Shown: positions 23,501 through 34,638, counted from the stretch's first letter. The stretch is DNA of 64,000 nt from Mytilus californianus (GCF_021869535.1 NW_026262604.1:54336247-54400246); one strand, 5' to 3'. Numbers and translations: made by a program. The notes: a model not told the origin generated them from the sequence alone.

Positions 23501-24553
23501 TCCTTTCAAAATGTGATAACACGAAGATTTCTTACTTATTTATTAAGGTAATTTTGTTCAATATCCAATTCAAGAGAATTTTAAAAAATCAATTCCTAGC
23601 AAGCGTGAAAACGTACACATTTTCATCCCCGTGCTTAAGTGGGCGTTTATTAGTATCCTTGACATCCCAATACTTAGGTAAAGCAGTAGTTGCAAGTTGT
23701 ATTTGAAATAATAGTTTCGCTATCATATCGCAATAAAGCCTGCAATGTTATATTTCTATTCAATCATTTGTATCAAATAGCAATGAGTCATTGTTTGTTC
23801 TCTCTCGGGCAATTCTGTTTTGAGTATGATTGAGTTAATCAGTATAATACTGTGTTTGTGATGAGTTGGCAGTGGGTTATTATATCGTCTTTTAGTGGAT
23901 GAATCAGTTAAATTAACGTTACCGCTTTTTCCGAAGCATACAAATATGATATTCATATGATCATGATGATGAAGACATAATCTTTCGATCAGTTTAAATG
24001 AGGTCTGGAGCTGGCATATCAGTAACTGTTAGTTTTCCTTTTGTCATTTTGTCATTTTGATAAATTTCTTATTGTACTTTTTCTAACATCGTACTCGGAC
24101 GTATTTTAAACTGTGTGTTTGTTTATATAATTTTGGTTCATTTACATGTTTTTGAGTTTAGTGTGGCTTTCATTTCGCTGAACTAGTATTTGGGCTATTT
24201 TCGGCTCTTTGGTCTGGTTGTTGTCTCTTTGACACATTACCCGTTTCCTATTCTCAATTCTATAAAACATAGTTTTACAGATCACCAAAAACAAAGTGAA
24301 ATAATATACTTACCTGTACATTGATAATGTATGTTGAGGTATTCGTATATACTCGATCGGAACGGAACAGTACATATTGAGACAGTTTGACATGTGATGT
24401 GCGGTATTGCAGTTATATTCATGCAAAAGCCTGCTCTCGGTGATTTGGATGTACACATTTTATTTCCTATCCACATCTTTTCAATATGGATGTGTTGACT
24501 TGTTCCACATTGAATTTTACCATTTCTGTTATTGGCTATATTTATGGATTTTC
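11006..24553 (-). CDS. Receptor copy A: lectin-like type I membrane protein, 5' end not found
   Basis: Five exons with clean splice sites join without a break: 24314-24553, 18698-18925, 14261-14308, 13009-13081 and 11006-11519 (1103 bp). The extracellular exons are all phase 1-1; the transmembrane exon goes from phase 1 to phase 2. The product has two cysteine-rich SUEL-like domains, a 16-residue linker, one membrane span and a tail of about 170 residues. No enzyme motif is present. A role as a surface receptor binding sugars or other ligands, signalling by tail phosphorylation, is inference. The signal-peptide exon should lie between 24554 and the end of copy B at 34639; I could not identify it. 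Copies B and C have the same plan on the same strand. Further exons between the two lectin exons cannot be excluded. Confidence 0.75.
13009..13081 (-). CDS. Copy A transmembrane exon
   Basis: A 73 bp exon between acceptor CGTCTTACAG and donor CAG|GTACAT. It codes for GAVVAGTVAAGIIILFLPF followed by VVLLY, a single hydrophobic span of about 23 residues. It enters in phase 1 and leaves in phase 2, which fits the linker exon before and the tail exon after. Copy C has an exon of identical length (58072-58144) and copy B one of 85 bp. Confidence 0.8.
13215..13540 (+). repeat. PLE-tail type repeat in copy A intron
   Basis: Contains tttgtagccttttatagctt, gttgaaggccgtacgg and agagttgtctcac, the reverse complement of the 7765/25300/36935 family, followed by a gttccgtgaagttcggtatt block also found at about 23150. 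Confidence 0.6.
14261..14308 (-). CDS. Copy A juxtamembrane linker exon
   Basis: A 48 bp phase 1-1 exon (acceptor TTATACAG, donor CCCAG|GTAAGAG) coding VPVGHTSNQQAKKIFP. Copy C has a recognisable counterpart beginning VPVGNTVNNQTKK. It probably forms a short stalk between the lectin-like domain and the membrane. Confidence 0.7.
14680..14900 (-). repeat. Interspersed repeat (gcgttgtcagt family), reverse orientation
   Basis: Holds tatcaggtgctccggaaggg and gtaagcagatttgctc at its 5' end and cacaagatagaaaactaaag nearby. This is the reverse of the ggagcaggatctacttacc..catgacgttgtcagt order at 61090. Confidence 0.6.
15975..16790. repeat. Two PLE-tail repeats in inverted orientation
   Basis: The left arm (about 15975-16170) contains ccctcagttttagtttgtaacccggatttg and tttctcaatcgattta. 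The right arm (about 16340-16480) contains the reverse: aatcgattgagagaaaacaaatccgggttac. The right copy continues to ttcctgacttggtacag (16546) and on to about 16790. The arms could form a stem of some 150 bp around a 170 bp loop. Related single copies are at 27965 and 42815. Confidence 0.7.
16866..17243. repeat. Two tandem units of about 190 bp
   Basis: Unit one (16866-17057) and unit two (17058-17243) both begin atgacaatgatggtattgaaa and share acaaacgataagacataacac, gtacaaaataccgagacacg and tcatattcgggaata. They differ at scattered positions plus small indels. This is a local tandem duplication, or the smallest visible part of a satellite, within the intron between the linker and lectin exons of copy A. 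Confidence 0.85.
17250..18690. other. Intron of copy A, no recognised content
   Basis: AT-rich intron sequence between the tandem repeat and the lectin-like exon. I saw no further exon with matching phase and cysteine pattern. Confidence 0.4.
18698..18925 (-). CDS. Copy A second lectin-like domain exon
   Basis: A 228 bp phase 1-1 exon (acceptor ATTGTAG, donor GAAG|GTTAGT). It codes 76 residues: GCLSVLPGEQGIIKCPENT, IINIYDVWY, RCPAY, YISCEGDMNCSI and ILSIYFHCEG. The spacing C...IIxCP.N..I.I.D.WY...C...C....C...Y..C resembles the SUEL/rhamnose-binding lectin domain (L.C....I.I..A.YGR ... Y.V.Y.C). The typical YGR and DPC.GT.KY motifs are missing, so sugar binding is uncertain. Several N-x-S/T sites (NQT, NIT, NCS, NST) suggest an extracellular glycoprotein. 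Confidence 0.75.
19975..20075. repeat. Short foldback
   Basis: ggtcaatacgttatat (19990-20005) is exactly inverted at 20046-20061 (atataacgtattgacc). The outer arms (ggactttcactc and tcaaatgtcc) also pair imperfectly. The loop holds a smaller cggacttcgtccg hairpin. Confidence 0.75.
20285..20650 (-). mobile_element. Canonical-type Penelope-like element, C-terminal part
   Basis: Minus-strand translation gives SIPNITRCERPNCDTCIYIQ, the C-x4-C-x2-C linker found before the nuclease in PLEs. After frameshifts it gives DDRIIKEKKLINIFKPTLNRE, resembling the end of a GIY-YIG domain (KEK.LI..F.P.LN). The middle of the nuclease is unrecognisable. An RT fragment lies upstream on the same strand at 21743, so this may be one decayed element with RT first and GIY-YIG last. 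Confidence 0.6.
20760..21710. repeat. Cluster of CCTAG(C/T)AAC-like words
   Basis: About ten copies of a short word occur at irregular spacing: tctagcaacgg, cctagcaacca, ccttagtaaccat, catagcaacaaa, cctagcaacaac, ccttagaaac, cctagaaacca, ttgacaacag, ctaagcaactac and cacagcaaccaaa. The sequence between them is not obviously repeated. The function is unknown; the words resemble RFX half-sites (RGYAAC). Confidence 0.5.
21743..21955 (-). mobile_element. Penelope-like element RT fragment (KGTxMGTKVAPTY block)
   Basis: Seventy codons encode an RT segment ending in YFYFDENQFRQTKGTTMGTK and VAPTYTPMF. The TKGT-MGTKVAPTYA block is characteristic of PLE reverse transcriptases, preceded by an EFIFEIIRFILD helix. 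The catalytic DD block is not found downstream, so the copy is truncated or decayed. It belongs to a different lineage from the MGTNCAP-type PLEs at 50 and 53 kb. Confidence 0.75.
21990..23110 (-). mobile_element. Penelope-like element, last coding part and 3' tail
   Basis: The upper end (about 22920-23110) is a minus-strand match to the 3' coding end of the copy at 52507-53094 (HQCL..KLMNQGYVK.RLVL, FIGR.QDLVDKYS.STSQIIH). Below it runs the same 3' tail as at 52030-52560, including aagtcccta, ttcctgacttggtacaggc and acagcagtcatcac. It is a 5'-truncated copy, the usual state of a retroelement insertion. Confidence 0.7.
23940..24260 (+). repeat. PLE 3' tail in opposite orientation
   Basis: Holds gaagacataatctttcgatcagttt, ggtctggagctggcatatcag and gttgtctctttgacacatta, the reverse complement of the tail at 55810-56350. 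It lies directly beside the first lectin-like exon of copy A. Confidence 0.6.
24314..24553 (-). CDS. Copy A first lectin-like domain exon
   Basis: A 240 bp phase 1-1 exon (acceptor TTTTATTCAG, donor ACAG|GTAAGT). It encodes 80 residues with GKSINIANNRNGKIQCGTSQ, IHIEKMWIGNKMC, FCMNI, ITCQTVSICTV and EYLNIHYQCTG. The end matches the SUEL-like Y(L)N(V)xYxC pattern better than the other domains do. It lacks the first cysteine seen at the start of the second domain. Its donor phase fits the exon at 18698 directly. Confidence 0.75.
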
Positions 24554-25299
24554 CTGAATAAAACCGAAATACAAAACAGTATGCTGATATTATTAAGGTC
24601 AAGTCGGGTAAACGGGTCAGATTTGTAAAAGATGTTGCATACAACTGTCATTGCAACTGTTATATGTTGAACTTTAAGTTATATAGAAAATATATATATC
24701 ATGTGTGATCTACGATTTAAACATGTTAAACGATATGTTTCTTTTTTATTTTGGTTTTCTTTTTCAAACTTAATGGAAGCTGAACATTGAAATATAATTT
24801 CGCTATTAAAAGTCACATCGGTTCAGTTTTGTTCAAATCACATGAATAAAGCTCCAAAATACCGCTGATAAATTAATGATTTGCAAGCCAGTAATTCAAC
24901 CTCAGTTGAATCCGTATTCATGCGATCTTTTATTTGTCCAGTAGCCGGAAATCAGAACGCATGTGCTGTGTATGTTAAGTTGTTTAACAAAAAGAGTGTC
25001 AACATCGAAAAGTAAAACAAAGGAGCCAAAAGGACGTATAATTTCGTTGAGTGGTTCGGCTAAACAAAAGATATCGTATTTATGTTATACAGGTGAAAAA
25101 ATGATTTACACATTTTTTAATATATCATATAAATCAATCATACACAAAACTAATCGTCATTTTAATGATGTTATCTCGATAGCGAATAAGATGGTGTCTT
25201 GTTTAATGTACACACGAAATGATTATACACAAAAACGAGTCCATGCATCGTTACTTGTATCTTTTTAGCTTTTTGTAAATTGGATAAACGTCTTATATA

Positions 25300-25625
25300 A
25301 AAATAAGGAGATGAGGTATGATTGCCAATGAGACAACTATCCACCAAAGTAAGCAATTATAGGCAATTGTACGGTCTTCAACAATGAGAAAAACCCATAC
25401 CGTATAGTCGGCTATAAAAGGTCCCGACATTGAAAATATGAAACAATTCAATTGAGAAATCTAACGGCCTAATTTATAACAAAACAATTAACGAAAAACA
25501 AATGTGACAGACATGAACCAACTACAACAACTGAATTACGGGCTCCTGTCTTGGGACAGACACTTAACGAATGTGGCGGGGTTAAACATAGTATTCATCA
25601 AATATGAGAACTTGAGTCAAAGAGA
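25300..25625 (-). repeat. PLE-tail type repeat
   Basis: Order: aggtatgattgccaatgagaca, acggtcttcaacaatgag, cggctataaaaggtcccgac, ctcctgtcttgggacagac and tggcggggttaaaca. It matches the copies at 7765 and 36935. Confidence 0.7.
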
Positions 25626-25629
25626 GTCG

Positions 25630-26650
25630 AAATCGATTAACATGAATTTTATATTTTCTGCCATCATAAACAATCTGTAACAGTGATCATTATTTAAAAA
25701 AAGGTAAAAAAAACCGACATTTAATAATGCGATGACTTGCACTTATTTCGACACTATTCATCTATACCAAACAAAAACATTGTCGGTGACCCTTAACTTT
25801 AAATCATCAAACTAAAAACATAAAAGTTTTGAAGATCATTTTGACAATGGTTTTGACAAAATTTTCACCCCAACTCTACACAAATGTAATTTTAAGAATT
25901 TTCCTTAAAAAATATGTCAAGTAAATTAGAAAAATAAATCTCCTTTTTTTAATCTTTAGTTATATTTCAACGTGACAAATGCATGATATGCGACTAGGAA
26001 TATTTACTTTAATGACCATAATTAAGAAATAAATGAAAATTACAATTTGATCAACTGCTAACTTAACTATTTCTTCAATTATCAAATACAATGTCCAGTA
26101 AAATATCTCTTCAACTCACTATAATGTTTTCTTTTCAATAAATTTCAGTAATTACCTCTTTTCTTAGGAGCTTGTTATGAAAATGCACATGCATTAAGCT
26201 GCTGCAGATTTGTCTGAATATGATGTATAGCCATAAACACTGTCTAGAGTACAATAAACGAACACACAAAATATTGGACAACACAAGAGTCCTCACTATC
26301 TAAAATCACGTAACTCGTTCGAAAAAAAAGAAGAAGAAAAAGAAAACAACAAAATGATGAAAAAAACACTACTGCTGCCAGAATACTTTTTTGGTTATAC
26401 CTTCAATAGGACCACTACAACTAAACAAAGTGGAGAGTCAACAACATTTAAATACCTATATGACTAAAAGGGACAGCTTTGACTTCGCCTGAGGGATTTT
26501 AACCAAAACCAATATTGTTTTGATAATAACTGATCAACAGAAAATTAATGAACCGTTCTAAAAAATGTATCAAATAGGGCTTAGGCATCTATGCCTGTGA
26601 AAAGTAAAACCTAAATCTATCAAATAATTCAACATTTGATAAGCCGTAAA
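25630..26650. other. Spacer, no recognised content
   Basis: AT-rich sequence with an A/G run at 26320-26350. The 5' exon of copy A should lie somewhere between 24.6 and 34.6 kb, but I found no convincing signal-peptide exon with a phase-1 donor here. Confidence 0.4.
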
Positions 26651-26659
26651 TTTACAAAA

Positions 26660-26830
26660 GAAGAACATATCAAAGATATTTAATGTCATCACAAAAGTGC
26701 TCACAACTGGGTTAGTGATTCCCTCAGTTTTTGGTATTGACCCAACGGTTGTCAGAACTATATTTTGATACTCCAGACGTGCGTTTCGCCAACATAAGAC
26801 TTATCAGTGATGCTCGAATCAAAATGTATG
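26660..26830 (-). repeat. Interspersed repeat with decayed hammerhead-like core
   Basis: Contains gtgctcacaactgggttagtgattccctc and cagacgtgcgtttcgcc..cataagacttatcagtgatgctcg. On the minus strand the core is CTGATAA with GGCGAAACGC, so the CTGATGA word is mutated. Confidence 0.7.
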
Positions 26831-27964
26831 TTCGTGTGTTATATAAGTTAATATATGCAACACAAATAGTTTAACGATTGAAATTACGTACATGAACTGA
26901 AAGATGTTCAAAGCTCAAACAAACTCATTCAGTCAAGCAAAACTTAAACCGAAATAGATGCAAAGTTTGTCTAATCAATCATTATAGTATTTGAATAACC
27001 AGAAAAATAACAACCACATGAACATATGGATATCACTGAATAATCTATGTCCGTCTTGAAAATATACATTAAAACACATAAATTTATACAGTCAACATAA
27101 TAATAACAAAACACAGTACGAATAATTCAAGTTAACGGTATACGAACCGAGTGTTGAATATCTGTTATAACAATTTGTTATTCCGAAGAATATCACACTA
27201 AATAAAATTGTTGAAAACATTTCTAAATACAGTAACTGTTTAGATTACTTTGTTAAAACCAGATCAAATGGTATCGATTTTTGTATTTTGTCAACAAACA
27301 ACTGATAAACGTATCAGTGACAGTAAATTATATACTAAACAAATAAAGACACGCATACGTTTAATATTACAAAACAGTTACCCCAGTTATGTAAGTAACA
27401 AAACATATAGTGATTTATTAATTGAATGAATTATGATTAGGCTCAACCACAAGAACATTTTCGCATTCCACAGGATCAGTTATCTTTTTTTGACAGAAGC
27501 ATTGTATTACACCTTTAATGTAGTTTTTAAAGTCTTTATCATGTTTATGGTTATACAAGAACCCATAAAAAATACTTTAGGCGCACGGCAATTCATGCGT
27601 ATCGTGTTGATGATTTGACGTCATAGAGGTTATTTGATACTGATTTGGCTAACATATATTTGAAATTTGTTTACCCACTATAAATTACTTTGATGTATTA
27701 ATTTGAAAATAACAATGTGCGCTACTTCTTTCGTGTAGTATACATTCAATTGTAAGCACATCTTTACTTTATCTTTTACCGTTACTTCAAGGAAGTGTAC
27801 AGGAGGTTAAATTGTAATTTGCCCGTTATGTAGAGCGGAATATATCATTTCAGGTTAATAATTGACCGACAAACCCGATTTAAACTATTAAAACAAGGAA
27901 CACCTGCTGTCGTCATCACTGCAAGTAAAATAAACTTGCACTATACTCGTTTATAGAATCAGAA

Positions 27965-28260
27965 AATGTATTTGAATAAATAAAGGCAACAGTAGTATAC
28001 CGCTGTTCGAACAACAACACAACAAAAACCCAACATTAAAATGTAACACACACAGAAACGAACTATAATATAACAATGGCCATTTTCCTGACTTTGGTAC
28101 AGGACATTTTAAGAAAAAAAATGTGAGTTGAACCTTGTTTTGTGGCATGCCAAACCTCCCGCTTTTATGGCAACGTTAAACACAACACCAAAACGACAAC
28201 ATCACATGACAAGACCACAATACAAATAAATGGGAGAACTATTGGACAAAGAAACACACG
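27965..28260 (-). repeat. PLE-tail type repeat
   Basis: Contains ggcaacagtagtataccgctgttcgaa, cacacacagaaacgaactata, ttcctgactttggtacagg and ccgcttttatggcaacgtt. It is nearly the same as 42815-43150. Confidence 0.75.
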
Positions 28261-28284
28261 AATAATGGCTAACAAAAGGTACTA

Positions 28285-28490
28285 GGCTTAAAATTCAATA
28301 CGTCAGACGTGCGTCTCGTCCACACAAGACGAACCAGTGACGCTCAGATGAAAAAAGTTTGAAAGCCAAAACAAGTACAAAGCTGAAGAGCACCGAGGAC
28401 CAAAACGTCAAAAAAGTTGCGCCTAACACGGCCAGGATTTTCTATCTGGGACAAGAACATCCTTATTATTTAGAATAATTTATAATTTTG
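28285..28490 (-). repeat. Interspersed repeat with decayed hammerhead-like core
   Basis: cgtcagacgtgcgtctcgtccacacaagacgaaccagtgacgctc is a mutated form of the core. The flanking gaggaccaaaacgtcaaaa and acacggccaggattttctat blocks match the 1757 copy. Confidence 0.7.
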
Positions 28491-28589
28491 CAAACAGTAA
28501 ATTTTATAAAATGACTATATAATAGATATACATGATAAAACCGAAGTGATTTATTTGACCGTTTTGTGTCCTCGTAGTTTATCGTTTGA

Positions 28590-28800
28590 ATAAAGTTGTT
28601 GGTTTCAAATATTTTGGCCTCTGGCAGGAAAACATTACCTTAGCTTAGCTTTGTTTGGCAAAACCTTTCAGAATTTTGGATTCTTAATGCTCTCTAACAT
28701 CGTATTTTATTTTGACTTTTTAACTCTTTTATTCGAACGTCATGAATGAGTTTTTTGTAGATGAAACGCATAATTTTAATCCTGGTATCTATGATGAGTT
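28590..28800 (+). repeat. Interspersed repeat with decayed hammerhead-like core
   Basis: Sense orientation: attaccttagcttagctttgtttggc, then gaacgtcatgaatgagttttttgtagatgaaacgc. It lies near the 28285 copy in the opposite orientation. Confidence 0.7.
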
Positions 28801-28949
28801 TAGTAACTGAAGAGACATTGATTTACGAAGTGCGCATCTGGCCCTGTAAAATTGGTACCGTTATTGTTATAAGGTATGAAGTGCACGTTTATCCTCCATG
28901 TAAATTGGAGGATATGTTATTAAAACTGTATCTCGATATCACCTAGGTG

Positions 28950-30180
28950 TTATGTACCCTGATTTATCATATGCTAAGAGTAAAAACTTTTAATTTTTCC
29001 AGTATGATAATAGCATTAAATTTACGTGAATTCCATATTTTCCGAAATAGTGCTTAGCGTGCTGATATGAAAAATTTATCAACTACTTCCGGCTAATGTT
29101 GCATGCCTTTCCGTAACGTTATCGCATGGCATTCCGACGTTACTCAGCGAATTCCGGAAAATACACGTACCTCAATGGTACGTTTACAGAGAAAAACATA
29201 ACAAATTAGGGTTCAATACAAATATTAGGAAACAGGAAAAATATATAATGTAAAATTCAAAACAATTGATACAATAAATACATTTTTCAAAGTTTCCAGC
29301 ATAATTTAGCAAGTAACTTTACAAATGTTGACTTTTCCAAACAGTGCTCAATATATTTTGTTGATTTTTTTTTTATTGTCAATATAAAAATATATTGTAC
29401 TGTTGTTTTTCTCCTCTGTTGAGGCATATGATAGAATATTTCATGAATTACATGCATTACATTTGGCGTCCGTCGTTCGTAAACTTTTCACTTTATGAAC
29501 TTCTTCTTGAGAAAAACTTAAAAGGATTAATATATTATACTGTTATTTTTCTCCAACGTTGAAGCATATGATAAAAAGATCATAACATGTCATCTTTCAT
29601 ATCAGATGTATTATCGTTCCTCTGTCAATATCAGCTTTCGAGCCTTCGGCTCTTGGGCTGATATTACACATTGGGCAGATAATAAATCTGATAAAATATG
29701 CCATGTAATAGTCTGATAATATACGATATGTTTCTCTACATGTACCCTCTATTTCCACGTAGAAGTAATAAGTAAAATGAATTCACTAATTAAAATTATA
29801 TGCCTTTTTTTATTAGATCCACGATTCACACTTACTTTTTTTATCGTTCACGCGGTAGTCACTGATGTAGTTTCAGTTATTTATCAAGTAAGGAATGATG
29901 GAACTAATTGAGGATATATCCGTATTGTGTTTGTAGATTATCTTGTTTATCTTGAATAGTCATGGAAATATTGAAACCATGACAGTATCAGAAGTCGATT
30001 TGGAAGTTGCCTTATAGCTCTGGGCTTATTCATGTTATTTGCCGAATTCTATATTTGGATACTGAAAATCAGTCAATAGTGTGTTACAAAGTGGACCAAA
30101 TTTTGTCTCACACATTTGACGATATCAGCAACCATTCTTGATTTGAGTAAATGTTGTTATTGTTTTTGTGTGTGTGCGTC
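28950..30180. other. Spacer with minor repeats
   Basis: No gene seen. A short block (tgtactgttgtttttctcc..gttgaggcatatgat) at about 29398 recurs diverged at about 29538, and tcgagccttcggctcttgggctgat at about 29630 is a small hairpin. Confidence 0.4.
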
Positions 30181-30188
30181 TTTCAAGA

Positions 30189-30372
30189 ACAATTAGATCG
30201 TGTGTCGACTGTTGTAGTCAAGGCAGGAGGAGCTTTTCGTGTCAGGAACAATTTCATCTTAGTTTGTCAGTTTTCAATAAGAAAGAATCATCGTGTACTA
30301 AATTGTTGTTAACTATATCTGTATCATTATTAATCACAGTGGACTTATAGATACATTTATTTGGAAATATAC
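30189..30372. repeat. First copy of a 184 bp direct repeat
   Basis: From acaattagatcgtgtgtcg to tatttggaaatatac. It is repeated at 30696-30879 with only two differences that I could find (gcaggagg/gcaagagg and catcttag/cattttag). Confidence 0.9.
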
Positions 30373-30695
30373 TCAAATGACACATGTAAGTGATAATTTA
30401 CCCCAATTCTAGACGTGCATTTTTTAAAATGTAGGAAGAAGACAAAAATACCACTTTTGAATATATTTAATCACGTTAACATCATGCTGACCATCTTTAC
30501 TAAATTGTAGGTCGTTGTAACAATAACTTCAATGTCAACTTCTTAAACCAAAATTGTAACCTGCAATGGGACGGGTAAACGAACGAAAAAAATGACTCGA
30601 TAATGAAAATATTACATTTGGTAGTATTCCCTGGCGTGAAGGAAACGGATTAAGGCTTCTGTGAAATCTAAGTATTGGATTGCTGGAAATGATTT

Positions 30696-30879
30696 ACAAT
30701 TAGATCGTGTGTCGACTGTTGTAGTCAAGGCAAGAGGAGCTTTTCGTGTCAGGAACAATTTCATTTTAGTTTGTCAGTTTTCAATAAGAAAGAATCATCG
30801 TGTACTAAATTGTTGTTAACTATATCTGTATCATTATTAATCACAGTGGACTTATAGATACATTTATTTGGAAATATAC
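30696..30879. repeat. Second copy of the 184 bp direct repeat
   Basis: Same length and order as 30189-30372, separated from it by 323 bp of unrelated sequence. The near-identity points to a recent duplication, a mobile insertion or an assembly artefact. Confidence 0.9.
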
Positions 30880-30889
30880 GTGATCACAT

Positions 30890-31630
30890 TTCCTTACAAG
30901 TACTATATTTTTTCTCGTCATTGTTCGTCTGTCTTCTGTAAATGCATTTTAAACTATTCCAACCTAATCATGTTCTATACACATAAAGACATATCAATCG
31001 GTTGATTTGAAATATAAATCTTCTACAAAATAAAAACTTCATTCAACAAGCAACTTATTTTTCTCGTGTCATAATTATTATCCACAATGCACGTGCAACT
31101 GCTGAAAGCTTTCTCTACGTTAAAAAAGTACTTTGACACTTGTCTGATACTTTTCTAACTACTTCTGAAATTCAGAAGTATCACGTACATCACGTATATC
31201 CTTTATTCATAATTTTGTCTTTTTCGATCTTTTTCGAAATTATTTGTCTGGGTCTACATGGTCTATGAAATGAATGTTTGAATGTTGCTAATAATATCCC
31301 GTCATACATTTAAAAGACGTGCAAGATTTGTATCAGCTCATGGTATAAAACATTCTTCATATGAAGGCTGGGAAACGCATGACCTATGCAATACCAACAT
31401 ATAAGTATGGACAGAATATAGGACCATTACTGATCATAACTGAATAGGAATACACTTGAATAAATAATGTATAAAACTATTTAAATAAAAACGGGGATTT
31501 GAAATTGTGACTAATGGTTTGAACGGATCTTTTAGAGTGCACGAGATTCAAATTATTTCCTAGTCACCATTGTCCGTTTCACATCTGGATTTTATGATAA
31601 TTAACAAAATTTGGTTCAACCCCGCAAAAT
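30890..31630. other. Spacer, no recognised content
   Basis: AT-rich; no exon, repeat or conserved frame recognised. Confidence 0.4.
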
Positions 31631-31639
31631 TTCCATATG

Positions 31640-31770
31640 CCGATTCCAGGACATAAATCTTCTCGGTAGTTGCCGAATGTCTTTAGTTTTCCATGCTGTG
31701 TTTTGTGTATTGTTGTTCGTTTGTTTGTACTTTTCTATTTTAACCATGGCGTTGTCAGTATAAAAGTTGC
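31640..31770 (+). repeat. Interspersed repeat (gcgttgtcagt family), partial
   Basis: Gtctttagttttccatgctgtgttttgtg and aaccatggcgttgtcagt match the copy at 61090-61300. Confidence 0.55.
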
Positions 31771-32019
31771 TTTATCTAAGAATATTCAAACATTTCAAGC
31801 ATTCGGATCTTACAATTCTTGTGTAATGTCTTTCTATTATATGTGCATTTCTCAGGTCTTCATGCATCGTATGTGTTTGCTTTGCAATTGCTATTGTATA
31901 GAACTGTTTAATAAACAAAATATTTATGCTTGTTAGTATCATATGTAAACGCATCATTTAAGGGCCTATATATTGTATTGGATAACAGCTAAGGTATGTT
32001 TCTTTTATTGACCAAAAAA

Positions 32020-32440
32020 GTAAAATAACAAAAATACTGAGTTTCAAGAAAAATTCAAATCGGAAAGTCCCTTATCAAATGGCAAATTCAAAAACTCAAA
32101 CACATCAAAGGACTGGAAAACACTGTCATATTCCTGACTTGGTACTTGCATTTCCTTATGTAGAAAATGGGGGATTAAACCAAACTCGAACATTAGTTGG
32201 AAGTGGAATCCTGCCATTGAGGTGAAGTTTATGCACACTCGATATTATATGTGATGTTTGGCTGTAAGATTTTTTGTTTAAATTGTCTCGCATTTTTTAT
32301 GTCGAAGTCTATTATAACTGACTATACAGTTTAAATTCTGATCTTTGTTGAAGGCTGTACGGTAATTGTAATTGCTTCTGGTTTATTAGTTTGTTTGATA
32401 ATTGCCTCATGGCAATCCGACCTCATTTCCTTCTTTCATA
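32020..32440. repeat. Two PLE-tail fragments, head to head
   Basis: The first part (32020-32235) reads atcggaaagtcccttatcaaatggc and ttcctgacttggtac, as at 22000 and 52060. The second (32260-32440) reads in reverse, with gttgaaggctgtacgg and aattgcctcatggcaatcc. Confidence 0.6.
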
Positions 32441-32449
32441 TTAATTTGA

Positions 32450-34630
32450 CATTTACATCTCTCATCCCTGCCGTTTGGGCCCTGGTGAATAGTTGATCTA
32501 TTTGCAGCCATACCATATTCTTATGTATATGTGACGTTTCTACATTACCTTCTTAAAAAACAGAATTGAATTTAAAAAGTTGAAATAGTTTATTCAAAAA
32601 ATTTACAATTAATTATATACACACATCATAATTTACATACATGTGGTCTTGAAGTTGAAGTAGATTTGTGATGCCACCAAAACGTCAAAGTTTTTACACG
32701 TCAGAAGTATAGAATATTACTATTCAAAAACTATTGAATCAACATACATACCAAAAGCCGACTTGTTAAATAATGTGCATCTTATATAACATGTTTAAAT
32801 GCCAGATGTACATTTATGAAGTTTGTAAACATTTCGAATAAATATCTCTCTCCAGGGTTACCTGCCAGGTGATCAAATATCCTTTGATCCAAATAAACTT
32901 TGATCTTTAATAATTATGCCTGATCATCAATAAATCATGTTTAGTATCAATAATAAAAACAGACTTTGCTGCAGTTGACACAACAAGTACAACATCTTTG
33001 AATTATATTTAGATGATAATTTTTTGTACCAATCAACTGAAAAGCTATTTGCATAGAAGAAATATTTACAGGTTTTTACTTTCTGTGTTTAGATTTTGAA
33101 AAACAAATATTAAAGCGTGAGCTGACTGATATGATTCTTTTGTACATTACGCATTATTTATTTTTTTTATTTTTCAGAGGGAAATGTCAGATTTTCCGAC
33201 ATTTTGACAAATTACACCACACACAGGGTTCAAAGACAATAGGCTTACTCTGACAAAGCCAGGAAATTGAACCTTTTATCCTTTTATCCTTCTGGATTTA
33301 AATAATCTACATTATCGTCAATATGCTAATGTACGGTTAGTTAAAACTATCACAAGGTACATCTCCCAAAAAATGTTTTCTGTTCTCTAATGAATTTAGC
33401 TCCTTAGAACTCAGATGTAACCATTACATAATACATTGAAAGATAAAAGGAATTGACAAAAGTATTGATAACTACAGTAGACATCAGCAACACTGTCAAT
33501 CGACTCTTTAGAGCAAATATATATACATACATAGACAAACAACAATGAACAACACACTGTCAGACAACCTAATTGTTGCAGTTACGAAATATGGTTAAAC
33601 TGGTTAGACAAGCACACACCTCTCCCTTTCATATATCCAAACGACATGTCGTAAATTAAAACGCACAACAAAAACCTGCATAATCCAGATCCTTATAGGC
33701 TGACGACTAAATTGAAAAAAGATATAAAATTCGGCAAATATTTTGGAAAGCAGGACCAAAACGTCCTCGCTACTACAGGAAGCCGGCTATAGCAGTGCTG
33801 CTTAAAACAATATAGGAACAAAACTGTTAACAGATTTCTTGCAGTTTGCTCACACGTCCTATTGAAATCGACAGTATTTATAGTTAGCCACTCTGTATTC
33901 AAAAAAGCCAGACCATCGTCAGAAATAACAATTTTGAATAAAGAAATTAATACATTTATTGCCATGGATGCCCTTTCTGACCCGAGTTTGAATATCAAAG
34001 CTTTAGTTATGTACGATATAACATAGAAGTTAAGATTAGAAATACCGTCTTACTTTGTTTTTGTACGAGACACTTCTTAACTTTTATTATCAGATATATA
34101 AACTTTAGACTTGAGAATAAGATGCTGAGAAGGTTGAATATGTTCAGGACAATTACATGTTATAAACATATAAAAACCAAACCTTCTTTGCACAAAAGTA
34201 ACACGTTAATTCAATTAAACAATTCAAAGAACGACATTTCACGACATCTTGTCACAGTATGCCGGCGCCAAACCTAGCATCTCTAGATGTTTGAAGCTAT
34301 GCAGAAGAGCAACGCATACCATTCTTATCATTTGATAGATCCATCCGGCCATTCTTTCAATAAACATCTAAATTATAGAGGCGCGGTTTCTTCGTGCAGT
34401 TAAAAAAAAAATAATGAACATAGAAATAATATATGGAAATACTACTTTGGTTTCATACTCCTGAATTGCAAAATTTCGCCAATTTTAAAATTATGTTTAA
34501 GATTTTGCTTTCAGTATACTCTAAAAATTTACATACACAATAAACAAACCAGTATAAGCCGGTCAAATACTGTGTACTTGATCTAAATAAGTCATTTCAG
34601 TCAAAGATCATTAAAAAAATCGTTGGACCT
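32450..34630. other. Spacer downstream of receptor copy B
   Basis: AT-rich. The minus-strand frame at 33693-33998 has no recognisable motif. No clear poly(A) signal was found just after the copy B stop codon. Confidence 0.4.
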
Positions 34631-34638
34631 CTTAACAT

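Noticed and set aside
24963..25268. Plus-strand 101-codon frame
   Set aside because: Basic, low-similarity sequence without motif, neighbours or splice evidence.
33693..33998. Minus-strand 101-codon frame downstream of copy B
   Set aside because: No motif or exon signals recognised; considered a chance frame.
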